DNA from: JAISGQ01 sp045604965 | GTDB lineage: Bacteria > Bacillota > Clostridia > Oscillospirales > Acutalibacteraceae | Assembly (NCBI GenBank): GCA_045604965.1 | Contig: JAZUPB010000023.1 | Span: forward strand, 62,001 to 126,000 | Length of the DNA: 64,000 nt | Direction of reading: 5' to 3' | Shown here: one piece after another, positions 24,556 through 32,147 of the stretch | Layout: every line of letters begins with the position of its first letter | Position numbering within the stretch: position 1 is the first letter of the stretch | Program-made: the position numbers and the translations under genes | Notes under the pieces: generated by a model | Told to the model about the DNA's origin: nothing | The model's input: the letters and a program-made list of their open reading frames with translations, nothing else | The model's database searches: none

Positions 24556-25587
24556 TTATTTTTTCTCGCCTGCGCCTGCAACCTTTGCGATTGTGCCGAC
24601 AGCACCGGACAGAAAAGCAGCGATGGGGAATACTATCCAGCATATGCTCCAGCCGTGATATACAAATCCCCAGACAAAGAAAGTGATGAGAGCAACAGTC
24701 CACAGAGCAGAATTCACAGCTTCGCCGATTCTGCCGGCCTTTGTTTTTGTGTCAAAATCGTCGTCATCGTCATCATCGTCATCATCGTCATCATCTTCGT
24801 CCATATTGAGAAGCTGCATATTTGTGGCGTGTCTGAGACCTGCGATGATAAAAAGAAATACAGCAAAAGCAATGCAGGCAAGAAGAATGGACACAGCGGC
24901 AGAACCTAAAATGCCTTCCTTGCCGCCGAGGACAATAATCTCAACAACACCTGCGGCAATAAAAGCAAAACCAATAGAGATTAGAGTTGCAAACTTCGGG
25001 ATATAGGATTTGAAGGTCTGTTGGATCTGAGTGCGTTTTGCTTCTGAGAGAACCAGGGTTTTATCCTCAAATTTCTCATATGCGCTCATTCTTGTACCGT
25101 TTATTATAAGTGATGTAAGACCGATAAAGATAAAAACAGCAAGAACAGCAATGGGAACTGCGGTAGCAAAGGTCTCGGTAAACACATAACCTGCAAAGCC
25201 GTTTTCAAACAGCGCCATAAGAAGAATAAGCGCTGCAGGTGCAAGTATCATCATCATTACGCCTAAGGCTATACCAACAGAACATTTTCTTCTGACAGCG
25301 ATGAATTCATCTGCTTCCTTGTCGCTGAGAGTGATCTCGGGACGGCTTTTCTTTTCGGTGTTTTCCTTGGGCGCTGTTTCGATACCAAGCTCTTTGGTAA
25401 GCTCGTCTATGTTTCCAAACTCGGAGATAACGTGACCCACGGCCTCGTTTTCACTTTTGCCCTCAGCCTTGAGTGCGTTGTACTTATCTTCCATCATTTC
25501 AAGCAGTCCGGTCTTTGCCTTCATTACCTGCTCGGTTTTCGGAAGGGAAATGAACATATTGTCAATGTAAGTTTTTATTGTTTCCAT
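24556..25587 (-). CDS. HAAS-domain (DUF1700-like) membrane protein with poly-Asp tract
   Basis: 343 residues. The N-terminal helical domain (METIKTYIDNMFISLPKTEQ to about residue 70, with NEAVGHVISEFGNIDELTKEL) is the HAAS/permease-prefix domain usually paired with PadR regulators. Then come two blocks of TM helices (about 100-170 and 205-255), a run of 13 Asp just after LLNMDE, and a last TM pair. The PadR gene lies upstream and shares one base (TAATG), so both are one transcript. Such pairs control membrane stress or antimicrobial responses in Firmicutes; the signal here is unknown. Confidence 0.82.
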   Translation of the reverse strand: METIKTYIDNMFISLPKTEQVMKAKTGLLEMMEDKYNALKAEGKSENEAVGHVISEFGNIDELTKELGIETAPKENTEKKSRPEITLSDKEADEFIAVRRKCSVGIALGVMMMILAPAALILLMALFENGFAGYVFTETFATAVPIAVLAVFIFIGLTSLIINGTRMSAYEKFEDKTLVLSEAKRTQIQQTFKSYIPKFATLISIGFAFIAAGVVEIIVLGGKEGILGSAAVSILLACIAFAVFLFIIAGLRHATNMQLLNMDEDDDDDDDDDDDDDFDTKTKAGRIGEAVNSALWTVALITFFVWGFVYHGWSICWIVFPIAAFLSGAVGTIAKVAGAGEKK

Positions 25588-25919
25588 TATACTCTCTCCT
25601 TGATAAATTTATTGATTACTTCCTTGGTCAGATGCCATTCTTCGCATTTCTCATAATAGTAGCTGCGCCCCGAATCGGTGATCCTGTAGTACGTGCGTTT
25701 TTTTCCTCCGGACACATCGCCGCCGGAATAGGACTCGATATAACCGTTGTTTTCGAGCCTTGTAAAGGCCGAGTACAGTGTGGTCTCTTTAATTACATAC
25801 TTTCCTTCAGATATTTCCGTTATCTTTTTTGATATCTCATATCCATAGGAATCACCGTCAAGAAGCAGGCACAGAATGATGGTATCGTTGTAGCCTCGGA
25901 TAACATCGCTGCTTATCAT
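25587..25919 (-). CDS. PadR-family transcriptional repressor
   Basis: 110 residues, a typical PadR winged helix: ILCLLLDGDSYGYEISKKI, then KETTLYSAFTRLENNGYIES and the wing GGKKRTYYRITDSGRSYY. The short C-terminal helix (subfamily 2) mediates dimerisation. PadR proteins repress their own operon and release DNA on binding a ligand or partner. An operator with repeated CTGTCGTA elements overlies its promoter upstream. It is followed directly by the HAAS membrane protein. The start ATG has AAAGGAG 9 or 10 bases upstream. Confidence 0.92.
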   Translation of the reverse strand: MISSDVIRGYNDTIILCLLLDGDSYGYEISKKITEISEGKYVIKETTLYSAFTRLENNGYIESYSGGDVSGGKKRTYYRITDSGRSYYYEKCEEWHLTKEVINKFIKERV

Positions 25920-25943
25920 TCTTCTATACTCCTTTCATTACGA

Positions 25944-26002
25944 CTGTCGTACTACGTCTGTCGTAGTAACTGCATAATAGCACAACTACTACGACAGGTC
26001 AA
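25944..26002 (-). promoter_or_regulatory. PadR operon promoter with three CTGTCGTA operator elements
   Basis: Minus-strand promoter TTGACC (25997-26002), 17-base spacer, TATTAT (25974-25979). CTGTCGTAGTA at 25958-25968 and its exact inverse TACTACGACAG at 25987-25997 flank the -10; a further direct copy CTGTCGTA lies at 25944-25951. One arm overlaps the -35 edge and the other lies just past the -10. This is a credible autorepression operator for the PadR protein. Confidence 0.7.
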
Positions 26003-26051
26003 GTAGTTTTTGCAAAAAAAGTAAAATTTATTTCTAAAAAATATGCCTGTA

Positions 26052-26080
26052 TTGAAAATAAAGGCTTTATGGACTAAAAT
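26052..26080 (+). promoter_or_regulatory. Promoter of the VanRS-like operon
   Basis: TTGAAA (26052-26057), 17-base spacer, TAAAAT (26075-26080), about 30 bases before the start codon. Confidence 0.65.
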
Positions 26081-26112
26081 AGTTGCAGTATATAAGGGAA
26101 AGGGACAGCAGA

Positions 26113-26805
26113 ATGAATGAAAATATTCTGATCGTTGATGATGAAAAGGAAATAGCGGATCTTCTGGAGATATACCTGTCGGGAGAGGGCTACAGAGTAC
26201 ATAAATTCTATGATTCTGCGTCAGCGCTTGACTGCATAGAAAATAAAGAGCTTGATCTAGCAGTACTTGATGTGATGCTGCCTGACACTGATGGGTTTGC
26301 GATTTGCAGAAAAATCAGAGAAAAGCACACCTACCCTGTGATAATGCTCACAGCAAAGGTAGAGGATATTGACAAAATAAACGGACTTGCCATAGGAGCA
26401 GACGATTATATTACCAAGCCGTTCAACCCCCTCGAGGTTATGGCACGGGTCAAGGCTCAGCTTCGCAGATATACGCGCTATAATAACCCTGTGCAGAGTG
26501 ACAGAAAAATATATGACAGCCGAGGACTGACGGTAAACTGGGAAACTCACGAATGTACTCTTTTCGGAGAAGAGGTGTCACTGACGCCTATAGAATTTAA
26601 AATTCTATGTTTGCTTTGCGAAAATGCAGGAAAGGTCGTTTCATCAGAAGAGATATTTGAAAAGGTATGGGGAGAAAAATACCTTGAAAGCAACAATACC
26701 GTTATGGTACATATAAGAAGAATGAGGGAAAAGCTGCACGAGCCGCAGAGAAATCCCAGATTCATCAAAACGGTATGGGGAGTGGGGTATAAAATAGATG
26801 AGTGA
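26113..26805 (+). CDS. VanR-like OmpR-family response regulator
   Basis: 230 residues from ATG 26113 (AAAGGGA upstream). The receiver domain has IVDDEKEIADLLEIYL, the phosphorylated Asp in AVLDVMLPD, the Thr of MLTAK and the Lys of ITKPF. The winged-helix output ends in RMREKLHEP and TVWGVGYKI. The receiver closely resembles VanR of glycopeptide-resistance clusters as I remember it. It overlaps the kinase gene by eight bases. No vanHAX-type ligase or dehydrogenase genes lie in the window, so its targets must be elsewhere or be the NlpC/P60 gene just downstream. Confidence 0.93.
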   Translation: MNENILIVDDEKEIADLLEIYLSGEGYRVHKFYDSASALDCIENKELDLAVLDVMLPDTDGFAICRKIREKHTYPVIMLTAKVEDIDKINGLAIGADDYITKPFNPLEVMARVKAQLRRYTRYNNPVQSDRKIYDSRGLTVNWETHECTLFGEEVSLTPIEFKILCLLCENAGKVVSSEEIFEKVWGEKYLESNNTVMVHIRRMREKLHEPQRNPRFIKTVWGVGYKIDE

Positions 26806-28039
26806 CAATTCAAAATTTGGAAATTGTATGAGCAGATTCGGGCAGTGGATAAAAAGTTTGACAGAGGAAATAAGAGAGGTTCTCGGAGGATCGAAGGAAT
26901 ACAGACAGGAACGGGCAGAGGAAAGAGCGAGAGAAAAAGAAGAAAACCGCGAGCGGTACCGTATGCGCAGGACGATATTCGGAAGGATGCTTTTGGGTAT
27001 GTTTTTGTTTACCGCCGCTTACTGGGGCTCGCTGATGATAATTTTCAGCATATCCGAGTTGTATTATGAGGTTTATGTCATCGTTGACGATATATTTAGT
27101 CTGTTCGGAGTGAATTTGAACAGCAGCAGCGCGCCTGTACTGATTATGCTTGTATATGTGGCGGTACTGTTTTTGTGGGCGATTATTTCTGTGTACAGGG
27201 CATCTGCATATCTTGACAGAATTTATTCCGCGGCAGACAGAATAGTTGATAAAAACCGCGATATGCCCAGATTGCCTTCGAGGCTCAGCCATATGGACGT
27301 AAAGCTTCGCAATATCCGCTTTTCAATAATCCAGAACGAACAGCTTGCAAGAGAAGCGGAACAGCGAAAGAACGATTTGGTTGTATATCTTGCACACGAC
27401 CTGAAAACACCCCTTTCATCGGTTATCGGATACCTGACCCTGCTTGAGGAGGCACCTGACATTCCAGTAGCGCAGAGAGCAAAGTACACATCAATAACCC
27501 TTGATAAGGCATACAGACTGGAACAGCTTATCAACGAATTTTTCGACATAACGAGGTTTAATTTACAGTCCATAGAGCTAGAGCATAACAGAATAGATAT
27601 TTCAATGATGCTTATGCAGATAGCAGATGAGTTTTACCCTGTCCTTGAGGAGAAAAAGCTGTCTGTAAAGCTCAGAACTCAGAAGCAGATAATGATGATC
27701 GGCGATGCGGACAAGCTGATGCGAGTCTTTGACAATCTCCTCCGCAACGCCGTAAGCTACAGCTATGAAAATACGGAAATAGTGCTGACGGCAAGAAAAA
27801 CAGAGGATAGAATCGAAGTTATATGTCGTAATACAGGCGATATGATACCACCTCAAAGTCTGAACAGGCTGTTTGAAAAGTTTTTCAGAGCCGACAGTGC
27901 CCGACACAGCGGTACAGGCGGTTCGGGACTTGGTCTTGCTATAGCGAAGCACATAGTCGAGCTTCACGGAGGAGAGATCACAGCGGAAAGCAATAGGGAA
28001 TACACACAGTTTTGTGTTTCACTGCCCATAGAATCGTAA
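26798..28039 (+). CDS. VanS-like sensor histidine kinase
   Basis: 413 residues. It has a charged N-terminal region (about 20-60, rich in RERAREKEENRER), two TM helices (about 66-92 and 105-135) with a short outside loop, then the HisKA domain with the phospho-His in YLAHDLKTPLSSVIGYL. The HATPase domain has FDNLLRNAVSYS (N box) and GGSGLGLAIAKHIVELHGG (G boxes). The stretch from the H box to NEFFDITRFNLQ is very like VanS. It starts inside the regulator gene, so the two are co-translated. The signal is presumably wall or antibiotic stress, inferred from similarity and the NlpC/P60 neighbour. Confidence 0.93.
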   Translation: MSDNSKFGNCMSRFGQWIKSLTEEIREVLGGSKEYRQERAEERAREKEENRERYRMRRTIFGRMLLGMFLFTAAYWGSLMIIFSISELYYEVYVIVDDIFSLFGVNLNSSSAPVLIMLVYVAVLFLWAIISVYRASAYLDRIYSAADRIVDKNRDMPRLPSRLSHMDVKLRNIRFSIIQNEQLAREAEQRKNDLVVYLAHDLKTPLSSVIGYLTLLEEAPDIPVAQRAKYTSITLDKAYRLEQLINEFFDITRFNLQSIELEHNRIDISMMLMQIADEFYPVLEEKKLSVKLRTQKQIMMIGDADKLMRVFDNLLRNAVSYSYENTEIVLTARKTEDRIEVICRNTGDMIPPQSLNRLFEKFFRADSARHSGTGGSGLGLAIAKHIVELHGGEITAESNREYTQFCVSLPIES

Positions 28040-28076
28040 GAAAATCGTAAGAATTCCGACCGTATATCTTAAAACA

Positions 28077-28126
28077 AAGCACCTCGCTTGTTGATAGAAT
28101 TTACCTATCAAACAAGTGAGGTGCTT
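28077..28126 (+). promoter_or_regulatory. Long hairpin enclosing the NlpC/P60 ribosome binding site
   Basis: Left arm 28077-28097 and right arm 28105-28126 pair over about 20 positions (AAGCACCTC/GAGGTGCTT, CTTGTT/AACAAG, GATAG/CTATC) with one G-U pair, a one-base bulge and a 7-base loop. The GAGGTG of the next gene (ATG 28130) lies inside the right arm. There is no run of T after it, so it looks more like an occluding leader hairpin than a clean terminator. Confidence 0.6.
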
Positions 28127-28129
28127 ATT

Positions 28130-28822
28130 ATGTACAGAGAAAAAAGAGACAGGATATTCATAACGGAGATAGTCGTGCTGGCAGTAATAGTGATTTTTGG
28201 TATAGTCAGTGTTTGTACAGTGTGCTGCGGGTACGGATATATAAAAGGTAAAATCGGAACTTTGATTAATGAAAACAGCGATATCCCTGAGCCTGTCATA
28301 GATACATCACTCTTTGTCGACAACGACACAAAAAACAATAAGGATCTTGTTATATGGGCAGAGAATGCATATGAAAACGAATGGGGATATGTGTATGGTA
28401 CCTGGGGGAACAAGCTGACACAGAGCCTTTATCAGCAGAAAGCAGCGCAGTACCCGGAAAGTGTAGGAGCCTACGATGAATTTATAAGCAGTCATTATGT
28501 CGGGAAAAGGGTGACGGACTGCATAGGACTTATAAAAGGATACGGATGGCTGACAGGTGATAACGAATTTATTTACTGCTCAAACGGAATGCCCGATGTG
28601 GGAGCTGACCGACTGTTCAATGAAGCAGAGGAAAAAGGGGAGATAGAGACAATTCCTGAAATCCCGGGTCTGGCAGTATGGGCGAAAGGACATATTGGCG
28701 TATACGTCGGTGATGGCTGGGTAATAGACGCAATGGGCACCGTTGACGGTATGAAAAAGACACGCATAGAAGACAGAGCCTGGACACACTGGTGCAAAAT
28801 ACCGTATATAGAGTATATATAA
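28130..28822 (+). CDS. Membrane-anchored NlpC/P60-like peptidase
   Basis: 230 residues from ATG 28130 (GAGGTG seven bases upstream). The N-terminal anchor is IVVLAVIVIFGIVSVCTVCC. The outer domain has the NlpC/P60 pair: Cys in RVTDCIGLIKGYGW and His in AKGHIGVYVGDGWVIDAMG. These enzymes cut D-gamma-Glu-diamino acid bonds of wall peptides. It is 90 bases after the VanS-like gene and has no promoter that I can see, so it probably shares that transcript with the hairpin in between. A wall peptidase fits a wall-sensing two-component system. The substrate is inferred from family only. Confidence 0.85.
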   Translation: MYREKRDRIFITEIVVLAVIVIFGIVSVCTVCCGYGYIKGKIGTLINENSDIPEPVIDTSLFVDNDTKNNKDLVIWAENAYENEWGYVYGTWGNKLTQSLYQQKAAQYPESVGAYDEFISSHYVGKRVTDCIGLIKGYGWLTGDNEFIYCSNGMPDVGADRLFNEAEEKGEIETIPEIPGLAVWAKGHIGVYVGDGWVIDAMGTVDGMKKTRIEDRAWTHWCKIPYIEYI

Positions 28823-28857
28823 AAAATAAAAGGACCTTATGGTCCTTTTATTTTTTG
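28821..28857. terminator. Bidirectional terminator between convergent genes
   Basis: Perfect stem AAAAAATAAAAGGACC / GGTCCTTTTATTTTTT with a 4-base loop. The stop codon of the minus-strand phosphoesterase lies inside it. Confidence 0.92.
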
Positions 28858-30320
28858 TTCTTATCCGATTTTTTACGGTCTGGAGCAATGGTAACCTTTC
28901 GCTCGCCGCCCTGCCTCATATTGCGCAGGTTTTCTTTTGCACGGTTTCTGGGAGAAAGATATGTATTCTTCTCTTTTTCTTCGTCTGCACGCTTTGCGTA
29001 TCTGTTCTTTTCAACGCCGCGCTTTTTATCGATGCTGTCGCGAAGGTCATCGGAGCGTTCGTGGAGAAGAGCCCACAGTGATTTCCATTCACTTCTGCAC
29101 CATTCCCAGGCACGTTTAACTGCGCCTTTAAAATCATTTACGGGATTGCCGGAATTTTCATCATTATCGCTGTGCTCGCCTCTTGCGGTGAGAGCGGCGA
29201 CCTCATCGGAAATTCCGAGAGCGTTGTCGTCGCGAAGAACAACAGGGAGAAGTCTTTCGGAAGCTAACGGACTGCGAGTGAGAGTGAGTATGGCGATTTC
29301 GGGAGCATTTCCGAAGCGGAAGAAATAATCATTGCCAAGTCCTCTTGTGACAAAAAGCTTCTTTCCGTTGAGCTCATATTCGCCTGCGGTGTATTTGGGG
29401 AAAAGTTTTTTGCTGGGGCTGAAAGCACCGCCGATGAAAGGAAGACGAAGCACTCCGCCGTGTAAATGTCCGCACAGAGTAAGAGTTGCACCCCAGTTTG
29501 AATAGAGCTCGAAAGGTGCGGGATCGTGGGTAAGAAGGATTACGGGGGCATCTGTAGGACACTTGCCCAACTTGCGTTCAAGATCGCCCTTCTTGATATC
29601 CTCAAAAGCCCAGTGCTTTATATCCACGCCCTCTTTCTTTTCAAGAGGGGGACAGAAGCCGTATACATATATCTTGTCGTCATCAAGAGCCATCTGAGCG
29701 CAGGTGTTGTTAAGAAGCACAGCACCTGAAGCAGTCATTTCGTCAACCACATTTTTGTGCACCTTTCCGCCGCCGAGGCGCAGGTCGTGGTTGCCGGGAA
29801 CGCATATGAGGGGAATATCATCGCCCAGAGCATCCATAAGGTCATAGAAAGCATCAACACTGTAGCTGTTGGAATCACCCATATCGCCGGCAAAGAAAAT
29901 ATAATCGGGCTCTTCCAGCTTGATCTTTTTTGCCAGAGTTGTATTGTATTCGCCGAATTCCATCTGATGCAGATCGCTTATCAGTGCGATCTTTATGCCG
30001 TCAAAGGACTCGGGGAGCGATTCGATGACAATGTTTTTTCTATTGACCTGAAGCACATACTTGCTTCGGATGATCTCCATAAATACCATAGCAGCGGTAA
30101 AAAGCACAAGAGCAATAATAATTACAGAGATAACAGCTGCACGGGATGTACCGTCGACAGAAGCAGTTGCTTCGGCAGCTGATGAAACGCTGCCTAAAAT
30201 ATCTTCGGGCAGAGAGTAAAGAGGATCAGAGCCGGAAATAATATTATCTGTCTGAGAAATATCGGTTGAGCTGACATCGCTTGCACTGACAGCAGTCAGC
30301 AGTCGATCAAGGCCGAGCAC
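28848..30320 (-). CDS. Membrane-anchored calcineurin-type metallophosphoesterase
   Basis: 490 residues. A Ser/Thr/Asp-rich N-terminus (about 1-60) precedes one TM (VISVIIIALVLFTAAMVFM). The catalytic domain has all five metal motifs: LISDLHQ, AGDMGDS, PGNHDLR, LLTHDPAP and CGHLHGG. The layout is that of YaeI/YkuE-type enzymes that act at the membrane face on lipid or phosphodiester substrates. After about residue 355 comes a 130-residue basic, low-complexity tail rich in Arg, Glu and Lys not seen in short relatives. The start is GTG with GAGGTGAGGG upstream; other start codons are possible. Substrate unknown. Confidence 0.85.
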   Translation of the reverse strand: MLGLDRLLTAVSASDVSSTDISQTDNIISGSDPLYSLPEDILGSVSSAAEATASVDGTSRAAVISVIIIALVLFTAAMVFMEIIRSKYVLQVNRKNIVIESLPESFDGIKIALISDLHQMEFGEYNTTLAKKIKLEEPDYIFFAGDMGDSNSYSVDAFYDLMDALGDDIPLICVPGNHDLRLGGGKVHKNVVDEMTASGAVLLNNTCAQMALDDDKIYVYGFCPPLEKKEGVDIKHWAFEDIKKGDLERKLGKCPTDAPVILLTHDPAPFELYSNWGATLTLCGHLHGGVLRLPFIGGAFSPSKKLFPKYTAGEYELNGKKLFVTRGLGNDYFFRFGNAPEIAILTLTRSPLASERLLPVVLRDDNALGISDEVAALTARGEHSDNDENSGNPVNDFKGAVKRAWEWCRSEWKSLWALLHERSDDLRDSIDKKRGVEKNRYAKRADEEKEKNTYLSPRNRAKENLRNMRQGGERKVTIAPDRKKSDKNKK

Positions 30321-30420
30321 TACACCCTCACCTCTTTCTTTTAGAATTACACCAAACTATTATACAATATCGAATTGGATTCGTCCATAGAAAAAGCAGT
30401 TATTTTCATATATTTAAAAA

Positions 30421-30453
30421 ATAAAATGCCCCAACCGAGAGGAAAGGGCATTT
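30421..30453 (-). terminator. Terminator after the small TM protein gene
   Basis: AAATGCCC / GGGCATTT stem with a 14-base loop; on the minus strand it is followed by TTTTATTTTTT. Confidence 0.7.
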
Positions 30454-30457
30454 AAAA

Positions 30458-30724
30458 TTACTGCATCTGCATTTTCTGTTCAGCCCTTGCGCGCTTGTTA
30501 TAGAAAATGGAGAATATAATACAGCAGGCTATTTCAGGAATAAGAAATGGAAGAAAATATATGGCGGCGAAGCTGAAAGCAGACCACCAGGGAAAGCTTG
30601 TAAAGGGAGAACGGAGAATGGAGATTATGCTGAAAACGGTATAGGCTATCGCTGCTGCAGTTGTGATTGCAAGCAGGATATACATAAAGGTTCTTGCTGT
30701 ACGCAGATTTTTTGATTTAGTCAT
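30458..30724 (-). CDS. Small two-TM membrane protein
   Basis: 88 residues with two clear TM segments (FMYILLAITTAAAIAYTVFSII and FAAIYFLPFLIPEIACCIIFSIFY), a WW pair between them, and a basic Gln-rich tail ending KMQMQ. It ends just before a terminator and starts 11 bases after the Ca-repeat gene stop, so the two are probably co-transcribed. I do not recognise a family; function unknown. Confidence 0.65.
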   Translation of the reverse strand: MTKSKNLRTARTFMYILLAITTAAAIAYTVFSIISILRSPFTSFPWWSAFSFAAIYFLPFLIPEIACCIIFSIFYNKRARAEQKMQMQ

Positions 30725-30735
30725 AATATACCGCC

Positions 30736-30975
30736 TTATTTGAGTTTTGTTTCCGACTCAAACTCACCGTCTCCGTCAGAATCGAAAAGCAGAGTGTCAG
30801 GATCGCCGTCGCCGTCTGTATCGAGGAGAATGGTGTCAGACACACCGTCTCCGTCGGTGTCTATATAAGCGGCATCAAGAGTGCCGTCACCGTCAAAATC
30901 AACATATACGGTATCTGTGACACCGTCACCGTCAGTATCCAGTTCGACGGTGTTCTGCTTTCTTTCCTCCTGCAT
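30736..30975 (-). CDS. Acidic mini-protein of DxDGDG calcium-type repeats
   Basis: 79 residues, almost wholly five tandem units of the form DTDGDGVxDTxxxD (DTDGDGVTDTVYVD, DFDGDGTLDAAYID, DTDGDGVSDTILLD, DTDGDGDPDTLLFD and DSDGDGEFES). Each is a DxDxDG calcium loop as in thrombospondin type 3 or dockerin-like repeats. No signal peptide or TM is visible, although such repeats normally sit in secreted proteins. The start ATG has GGGGGATT upstream. The DNA is correspondingly repetitive. The coding call rests on the repeat register and clean ends; function unknown, Ca binding inferred. Confidence 0.7.
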   Translation of the reverse strand: MQEERKQNTVELDTDGDGVTDTVYVDFDGDGTLDAAYIDTDGDGVSDTILLDTDGDGDPDTLLFDSDGDGEFESETKLK

Positions 30976-31062
30976 AAATAATCCCCCTGCAAAATATATC
31001 TGGCGTTATTATAGCACTTTGAAAGCGACTTTACAACAAATTTTATGTGTACTGACTGTTAA

Positions 31063-31542
31063 TTATTGGGTTGTGCTGTTAAATACATATGTATCCTGTC
31101 TGAGAGATTCGAGCCAACGGTCAAATTCTGCTGTTGTGGGACGTTCTCCCGATTCAAAGTATGAGACGAATTTAAGAGAGTATATATCGCATACAGTGTT
31201 TACGTTGGGCTCGGGATCGTAGAGGATATAATAGCTCGGTCCGACTGCTGTGAGATACCCCTGTCTGAGAACAAGTCTGTCTATTCCGATGAGCAGCTCG
31301 GTTATAATATAATTGCCGATGAGATTTGAAAGCATTTCCTGAAAGTTTTCTGCGCTGACCTGAGATGCTGCGGCAGTGGGAGCGGTTGCCACGTTTGTGG
31401 GAGCAGGAGGGAATGCTGAAACATCTGCTGTGTTTTGGCTGTAGGGAGCGGCTGTATTGCCCTTTGAACCGGAAACGGGCATCGGAGCACCTGAACATCT
31501 GCCGCAGGCACAGCCGCGGTATATTGGATTGTTTACCTTCAT
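31063..31542 (-). CDS. gerQ: GerQ-like spore coat protein (probable)
   Basis: 159 residues. The N-terminal half is Cys/Pro/Ala-rich and disordered (CACGRCSGAPMPVSGSKG). The C-terminal half is a compact beta domain (LIGIDRLVLRQGYLTAVGPSYYILYDP, then DIYSLKFVSYFESGERP) whose order of strands resembles GerQ, the coat protein that positions and needs CwlJ. The gene directly upstream encodes a CwlJ/SleB hydrolase, and B. subtilis CwlJ depends on GerQ. Spacing is 15 bases with AAAAGGAG. Identity to GerQ is low by eye, so context carries much of the weight. Confidence 0.6.
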   Translation of the reverse strand: MKVNNPIYRGCACGRCSGAPMPVSGSKGNTAAPYSQNTADVSAFPPAPTNVATAPTAAASQVSAENFQEMLSNLIGNYIITELLIGIDRLVLRQGYLTAVGPSYYILYDPEPNVNTVCDIYSLKFVSYFESGERPTTAEFDRWLESLRQDTYVFNSTTQ

Positions 31543-31557
31543 AAATCGAATCTCCTT

Positions 31558-32001
31558 TTAAGTGTTGTAATATGACGGGGTAGGCTGATAGAAGCAGTGA
31601 TCACCCACACGCGCGGAAAACACCCCTACATTGCTGGGGAAATTTGTGGGGCAGGAACTTGAATAGGGGTTGAAGAACCAGAGAGAATTTCCCACAGCGG
31701 CAAGAATATTTCCGGCAAGGGCCCAATCTGCGATAGAATAATGAATTGCCTCCGGACGCATATTGTATATATTCTGCGCATTGTATCGGCCGCCGAGAGT
31801 TTCCGCAACGCAGTTGAACTGACCGGGCTGAAAAATAATGGCGCGCACATTGCCGCCGTTGCTGACCCGTGCATACTCGCCGCCCGATGCACGTACTCGC
31901 GACATTACAACGCTTGCAACACCTCTCATTCCGCTGTCGCCTTCTCCGCCTGCTTCACACTGAACAAGCCGTGCAATAAGCTCACGATCCGAAAAAGCCA
32001 T
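31558..32001 (-). CDS. cwlJ: CwlJ/SleB-family spore cortex hydrolase
   Basis: 147 residues from ATG 32001, chosen because AAAAGGAGG lies seven bases upstream; a GTG two codons earlier is too close. The core is complete: the catalytic Glu region LIARLVQCEAGGEGDSGMRG, GVASVVMSRVRAS, FQPGQFNCV and SLWFFNPYSSSCP, typical of the Hydrolase_2 fold of CwlJ/SleB. It has no signal peptide or PG-binding domain, which fits CwlJ (made in the mother cell, coat-located) rather than SleB. It degrades cortex muramic-lactam peptidoglycan at germination. It is followed by a GerQ-like gene. Confidence 0.85.
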   Translation of the reverse strand: MAFSDRELIARLVQCEAGGEGDSGMRGVASVVMSRVRASGGEYARVSNGGNVRAIIFQPGQFNCVAETLGGRYNAQNIYNMRPEAIHYSIADWALAGNILAAVGNSLWFFNPYSSSCPTNFPSNVGVFSARVGDHCFYQPTPSYYNT

Positions 32002-32062
32002 ATTCACACCTCCTTTTCTACGTTATATGCAGGATAATTTTTTTGTGTTCACAAATAAAACA

Positions 32063-32090
32063 TTGATTTACAGACAAAATATGCTATGAT
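32063..32090 (+). promoter_or_regulatory. Promoter of the rubrerythrin gene
   Basis: TTGATT (32063-32068), 16-base spacer, TATGAT (32085-32090). Confidence 0.6.
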
Positions 32091-32147
32091 ATTATTGTCA
32101 GGTTGGTATATACTAACTGTAAGAATAATTTATGGAGGTTCAATATT

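Noticed and set aside
24757..24795. Short tandem repeat as a CRISPR or regulatory repeat
   Set aside because: The repeats are codon-length Asp codons inside a gene with no spacers. No CRISPR array was seen anywhere in the window.
26113..28039. Part of a vancomycin-resistance gene cluster
   Set aside because: Only regulator and kinase resemble VanRS. No ligase, lactate dehydrogenase, VanX/VanY or racemase gene is nearby.
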